Below, one piece after another: positions 52,456 through 56,043 of a DNA stretch of 56,043 bases. The stretch's first letter is position 1; each line of letters begins with the position of its first letter. Source of the stretch: Bacteroidota bacterium (lineage in GTDB: Bacteria > Bacteroidota > Bacteroidia > B-17B0 > Aurantibacillaceae); NCBI GenBank assembly GCA_020403265.1, contig JADBXZ010000025.1:1-56043 (forward strand). Direction: 5' to 3'. Below the pieces are notes generated by a model. That model was not told the DNA's origin. It ran no database searches and worked only from the letters and a program-made list of their open reading frames with translations. Both the position numbers and the translations under genes were made by a program.

Positions 52456-53919
52456 ATGGAAACGCTAAATAAAAAAAGCTCCAATTATCAGGCCCAGTTA
52501 AACGACTGGATTAATCATGAAAAAGCTGCAATTGACTTAATTAGTGCAGTTGGTAAGTTATGGTTCGAAAAATCAATTGAACTTATTTTGTTTAGAAATC
52601 AATTATTTGATAGAAGTGCCAGTGAGATTATGAATCTGCACCTTTACGCAAAGGATATTGTGAAAAAGCCAATTACGGTTTTTGACACGGTGGCACTTGC
52701 GACCGATATTCTAAAATCAAATGTAGGTCCTGGACGCATTGATATTGGTAAATTAGCTTACGAGTGGTTGCAGGAAAAAACAAATTATAAAACCAGTTCA
52801 GACTTTATTAATGATAAATTAAAAAATTTAATTGGTAATGATAATCCTGTAACGCCAAAGGATGTTGTATTATATGGTTTTGGTCGCATAGGTCGCTTAG
52901 CAGCTCGCGAAATTATTGCGCAAGCGGGTAAAGGCGAACAATTACGTTTAAGAGCAATTGTTACGCGTGGCGGAAGCAATGAAGAGATTGTGAAACGTGC
53001 TGATTTGCTGAGAACTGATTCTGTTCATGGACCTTTCCCAGGAACAGTGATAGAGGATTTAGAAAATAAAGCCTTAATTATTAATGGTCACACCGTTCAT
53101 ATGATTGATGCTAAAAATCCGGAGGATGTGGATTACACAGCTTATGGGATTAATAATGCGCTTTTGATTGACAATACAGGAGTGTTCAGAGATGACAAAG
53201 AATTGAGTCGTCATCTGGCAGCCAAAGGAATTGATAAAGTTTTATTAACTGCACCTGCCAAAGGTGATGTTCCAAATGTTGTTCATGGAATTAATCATGA
53301 AACAGTAGATTTAAAAAAGCAACGTATTTTTTCTGCAGCAAGTTGTACAACAAACGCCATTATGCCTATTTTATATGTAATTGATAAGGAATTAGGTATT
53401 CAAAAAGGACATATAGAAACTGTTCACTCTTATACGAATGACCAAAACTTACTGGATAATTATCATAAAAAATACCGTCGCGGGCGCAGTGCAGCGTTAA
53501 ACATGGTAATTACAGAAACCGGTGCTGAAAGTGCCTTGAAGAAAGTTTTACCTCATTTAGCAGGTAAATTTACTGCCAATTCCGTGCGTGTACCAACCCC
53601 TAATGTAAGTTTAGCTATTTTAAATTTAAATATTAATAAAGAGGTTACGCGTGATGAGGTGAATGAAATCGTTCGCAAATATGCTCTAAATGGGTCTTTG
53701 GTTGAACAGATACAATACGCATTTAGTAATGAATTGGTTAGTACTGATGTGATTGGCAATCCCTGCCCAAGTGTGTTTGATAGTCAGGCTACCATAATCT
53801 CTCCGGATAAAAAAAGTGTTGTGTTGTACGTTTGGTATGATAATGAGTATGGTTATACCCGCCAGGTGATTCGTTTCAGTAAACACATAAGCGAAGTAAG
53901 ACGACCGGTGTATTATTAA
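52456..53919 (+). CDS. gap: Glyceraldehyde-3-phosphate dehydrogenase, long form
   Basis: A 487-residue GAPDH from ATG 52456. The dehydrogenase core starts near residue 137: VVLYGFGRIGRLAAREI is the NAD-binding start, and the catalytic Cys297 is in FSAASCTTNAIMPIL, with HSYTNDQNLLDNYHKKYRRG further on. The first 130 residues are an alpha-helical extension absent from the usual 330-residue enzyme; long GAPDHs of about 480 residues occur in Bacteroidota and Proteobacteria and are often ascribed to gluconeogenic or NADP use, which is not shown here. A TTG 27 bases upstream was rejected because it overlaps the promoter motif. A terminator follows. Confidence 0.95.
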   Translation: METLNKKSSNYQAQLNDWINHEKAAIDLISAVGKLWFEKSIELILFRNQLFDRSASEIMNLHLYAKDIVKKPITVFDTVALATDILKSNVGPGRIDIGKLAYEWLQEKTNYKTSSDFINDKLKNLIGNDNPVTPKDVVLYGFGRIGRLAAREIIAQAGKGEQLRLRAIVTRGGSNEEIVKRADLLRTDSVHGPFPGTVIEDLENKALIINGHTVHMIDAKNPEDVDYTAYGINNALLIDNTGVFRDDKELSRHLAAKGIDKVLLTAPAKGDVPNVVHGINHETVDLKKQRIFSAASCTTNAIMPILYVIDKELGIQKGHIETVHSYTNDQNLLDNYHKKYRRGRSAALNMVITETGAESALKKVLPHLAGKFTANSVRVPTPNVSLAILNLNINKEVTRDEVNEIVRKYALNGSLVEQIQYAFSNELVSTDVIGNPCPSVFDSQATIISPDKKSVVLYVWYDNEYGYTRQVIRFSKHISEVRRPVYY

Positions 53920-53939
53920 TTGACCAATGAATTCAAATT

Positions 53940-53967
53940 AAAATTCCACCACCGTGTGGAATTTTTT
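53940..53967 (+). terminator. Terminator after gap
   Basis: ATTCCAC (53943-53949) pairs with GTGGAAT (53956-53962) over a six-base loop, extended by A/T pairs and ending in a T run. The next gene starts eight bases further on. Confidence 0.85.
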
Positions 53968-53974
53968 ATTTAAG

Positions 53975-54925
53975 ATGATAGGAACGGAACTAAATAAAGC
54001 AGTTAAGCATTTGAAGGCTGGTGAATTGGTTGGCATACCCACTGAAACGGTGTATGGTTTGGCTGCTAACGGTTTGGATGTGAACGCTGTTTTAAAAATT
54101 TTTGAAGCTAAGGAACGTCCTTTTTTTGACCCTTTAATTTTACATGTGAATAACCTGGAAAAGGTGAACGTATTAATTCTCTCATTTGATCTGAGGTTAA
54201 AAAAATTAGCTGATGCTTTCTGGCCCGGACCATTAACCTTATTGCTGCCCAAAAATCAGTTGGTGCCGGATATTGTAACCAGCGGATTAAATCAAGTAGC
54301 CATTCGTATCCCGAATCATCCTTTAACGTTAAGTTTATTGGAACAACTAAATTTTCCATTGGCAGCACCAAGCGCCAATCCCTTTGGTTACATCAGCCCA
54401 ACAACTGCATTACATGTTAACAAGCAACTGGGGGAAAAGGTAGCCTATATATTAGATGGCGGTGCTTGCGAAATTGGTTTAGAAAGCACGATTGTTGGTG
54501 TAGAGGAGGGAAAGGTTTGTGTATATCGCTTAGGTGGATTAAGCATCGAGCAATTGGAGGCGGTAGTTGGTGAAGTTACCTTAAAAGTAAATTTGTCCGG
54601 CGATCCAAAAGCCCCCGGTCAGTTAAAAAGCCATTATGCACCAACAAAGCCTTTATTTCTTGGCGATTTGGAAAAATTGTTTAATCAGCACCGTGGTAAA
54701 AAACTTATTTGTTTATGCTTTGGAGAACCCCCACCATTTAAAGACCGTGTGCGTATTTTAAATTTATCGCCAAATTGCGACTTACAGGAGGCCGCAAAAA
54801 ATTTATTTGGTTTTTTAAGGCAAGCTGATGAATTGGATGGTGATGTGATTATAGCTCAAAACTTACCAATGTTAGGTTTGGGATTAGCAATAAATGATCG
54901 CTTAAAACGGGCAGCGGTAAATTAG
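53975..54925 (+). CDS. L-threonylcarbamoyladenylate synthase (Sua5/YwlC type)
   Basis: A 316-residue Sua5-type enzyme from ATG 53975 (MIGTELNKAVKHL). It makes threonylcarbamoyl-AMP for the t6A base at position 37 of tRNAs reading ANN codons. YrdC-domain motifs are GELVGIPTETVYGLAANGLD, then KERPFFDPLILHV, and PGPLTLLLPK; SANPFGYISPTTA and the active-site LESTIVGVEEGKVCVYRLGG follow. The C-terminal SUA5 domain (about 220-316) distinguishes it from the short TsaC form. A GTG at 53954 lies inside the gap terminator hairpin, so I rejected it. Confidence 0.95.
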   Translation: MIGTELNKAVKHLKAGELVGIPTETVYGLAANGLDVNAVLKIFEAKERPFFDPLILHVNNLEKVNVLILSFDLRLKKLADAFWPGPLTLLLPKNQLVPDIVTSGLNQVAIRIPNHPLTLSLLEQLNFPLAAPSANPFGYISPTTALHVNKQLGEKVAYILDGGACEIGLESTIVGVEEGKVCVYRLGGLSIEQLEAVVGEVTLKVNLSGDPKAPGQLKSHYAPTKPLFLGDLEKLFNQHRGKKLICLCFGEPPPFKDRVRILNLSPNCDLQEAAKNLFGFLRQADELDGDVIIAQNLPMLGLGLAINDRLKRAAVN

Positions 54926-54986
54926 TTGGTGTAATATGTGTTAAATCTAAACTAAGTTCTTTAAAAAGTATATATTAATGTTCAAT

Positions 54987-55436
54987 TCAGTTGCTATATA
55001 CTATAGTCCAATTCAATTTTTCAAGTTCATTTAAGTTTAAAACATAATGCTTTGAGTAAAGTAATTTTTTCTTAAGTTCGTCATCAGTATACTTCGAAAC
55101 AAGCGAATCTGTGAAGATATAGAATTGTAACTCATTATTTTTGCAGCTTTTAACATATTTTTCCCATGCTTTGTAACCCAATTTTTTTATTTTATGTATA
55201 GAGCCTTTAGATACGAAATCTGAAGATTTGACAAATTCACTATCACCTTTTGAATTCTTATAATATCCATTTCTGAATATCTTTAGTTCATTTAAATCTT
55301 TAGTACATGTATAATACAAATAAATATCTGATTTTGACTTATTGATTATTTTTAACCTTTGATCCCCCGGATCACAAGAAATAGAAGCTATAAGAATAGA
55401 AATATTTAGAATTGTTTTGATTATTTTCATATACAT
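54987..55436 (-). CDS. Small hypothetical lipoprotein, possible partner of the zincin-like gene
   Basis: A 149-residue protein with a lipoprotein signal (ILNISILIASISCDPGD, lipid Cys near 21). The mature part is charged and rich in Lys, Asp and Asn, with LKIINKSKSDIYLYYTCTKD near the start and a pair-rich C terminus (ELEKLNWTIVYSN). I do not recognise the family. It begins six bases after the stop of the zincin-like gene on the same strand, the position in which immunity genes of polymorphic toxins are often found, but that is inference. Confidence 0.65.
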   Translation of the reverse strand: MYMKIIKTILNISILIASISCDPGDQRLKIINKSKSDIYLYYTCTKDLNELKIFRNGYYKNSKGDSEFVKSSDFVSKGSIHKIKKLGYKAWEKYVKSCKNNELQFYIFTDSLVSKYTDDELKKKLLYSKHYVLNLNELEKLNWTIVYSN

Positions 55437-55442
55437 AATTTG

Positions 55443-56043
55443 TTATTTAGAAAGTGGAAAATCACTATGCCACCAAAGTGGTTTATCTAAAAAATTATAT
55501 CCTCTGTTATTAGCATCAATTTCTGTCCAATCATTGCTTGTAATTCCTAATGCAAAACAAGAACTATATGTCCCTATTATCATGTAATATAATTCACTAC
55601 CTAAATCCTGAAATTGTAACCAATGCCCGTATTCATGAGCTAATAATGATTTGTCATAGTTGTCATCAGAGTTAAAAACACCAACTCCAACTATGATTCC
55701 GAATGGAGGTAAAGTTATACCGCCACTACCCATTTTAGAACTTTCAAATACAGGTACTTTGAAATAAAAACCAACAAACTTACCTTCTTGCGGAAAATAA
55801 TTAATTGAAGAATGATTTTCTGATTCAAATTCTAGAATTTCATTGACAAGAAAATAACTTTCAAGTATTTTGCCAAGCCTCTTTGCCGCTGAACTCCCAT
55901 GACTATAAGTTCCTGCTCTTCTTTCTAGTGTATTTTGATGTTCCTCTAAAAACCTTGCCAAACTTTGCATACTGCCTACAGCGTTTGCTATGGCTTCAGA
56001 TTCTTGCTCACCCTGTCGCCAACTTTTTACCAAAGAGGTGTTA
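55443..56043 (-). CDS. C-terminal part of a zincin-like (HEXXH) protein, possibly an Rhs/polymorphic toxin end
   Basis: The frame stays open to the window edge, so the N terminus lies outside. At least 199 residues are seen. It holds LLAHEYGHWLQFQDLGSELY, whose HEYGH matches the zinc-binding HEXXH motif (about 133-137 counted from an internal TTG at 56033), and NDWTEIDANNRGY 30 residues later, with a possible third ligand Glu171. Similar HEYGH followed by W-T-E patterns occur at the C termini of Rhs-repeat proteins of Bacteroidota. The upstream part (SHGSSAAKRLGKILESYFLV) is helical. Whether it is a toxin or a plain peptidase needs the rest of the gene. Confidence 0.6.
   Translation of the reverse strand, partial: NTSLVKSWRQGEQESEAIANAVGSMQSLARFLEEHQNTLERRAGTYSHGSSAAKRLGKILESYFLVNEILEFESENHSSINYFPQEGKFVGFYFKVPVFESSKMGSGGITLPPFGIIVGVGVFNSDDNYDKSLLAHEYGHWLQFQDLGSELYYMIIGTYSSCFALGITSNDWTEIDANNRGYNFLDKPLWWHSDFPLSK

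Noticed and set aside
53954-53974. A GTG start for the Sua5-type gene
   Set aside because: The GTG is in the hairpin of the gap terminator; the ATG at 53975 matches the family.

Overview
The window is AT-rich chromosomal DNA from a member of the Bacteroidota, probably an uncultured or little-studied flavobacterium- or sphingobacterium-like lineage. The evidence is the -7 motif TAnnTTTG ahead of several genes, families largely confined to the phylum (DUF4293, CCDC81-type HU/SPOR protein, OstA-like LptA, cyclophilin-FKBP fusion, TPR/SpoIIE receptors), GDP-heptose genes, and a long-form GAPDH. No prophage, insertion sequence or CRISPR array was seen, and gene density is high.

Region by region. 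1-7500 (minus strand): a run of four paralogous membrane TPR proteins, then a CoA-binding protein and a flavin reductase. All four paralogues keep the signal peptide, periplasmic TPRs, membrane helix and coiled-coil linker of SpoIIE-type receptors, but stop where the phosphatase domain should begin. 7540-11034: rplM-rpsI-rpsB-tsf-pyrH. 11037-13891: a membrane sugar transferase, a GT4 enzyme and tRNA-Asp. 13955-18834: a peroxiredoxin with a histone-like lysine-rich tail overlapping nth, then four consecutive exported PPIase-like genes. 18873-27330 (minus strand): surface polysaccharide genes, namely a GT4 enzyme, a polyprenyl-phosphate sugar transferase, a lipoprotein, and a tight operon gmhA - TPR/SpoIIE phosphatase - hddC - gmhB - GT2. 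27422-31892: comB, a stand-alone LysR-type DNA-binding domain, gmk, nhaA, a pRiA4b ORF-3-like protein and a GT2 enzyme. 31970-38257: lptF/G - GT4 - GT2 - ostA - exonuclease, overlapping or nearly so. 38254-49003: lgt, ccmB, a BNR-repeat protein, a phospholipase D-like lipoprotein, lpdA, a cation diffusion facilitator and small envelope proteins. 49128-54925: SPOR protein, groES-groEL, gap and a Sua5-type tRNA-modification gene. 54987-56043: a small lipoprotein and the C-terminal end of a zincin-like protein that runs off the window, possibly a polymorphic toxin with a partner.

How they fit together: much of the window builds the cell envelope. It makes a heptose nucleotide and glycans, exports LPS (LptF/G and an LptA/OstA-like protein), lipidates proteins (Lgt) and folds exported proteins (PPIase cluster). 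The most unusual items are the receptor cluster without effectors and its apparent ATA start codon, a structured repeat present twice (20095-20290 and 46619-46790), the lysine-tailed peroxiredoxin, and a phosphatase gene sitting where a heptose kinase would be expected.
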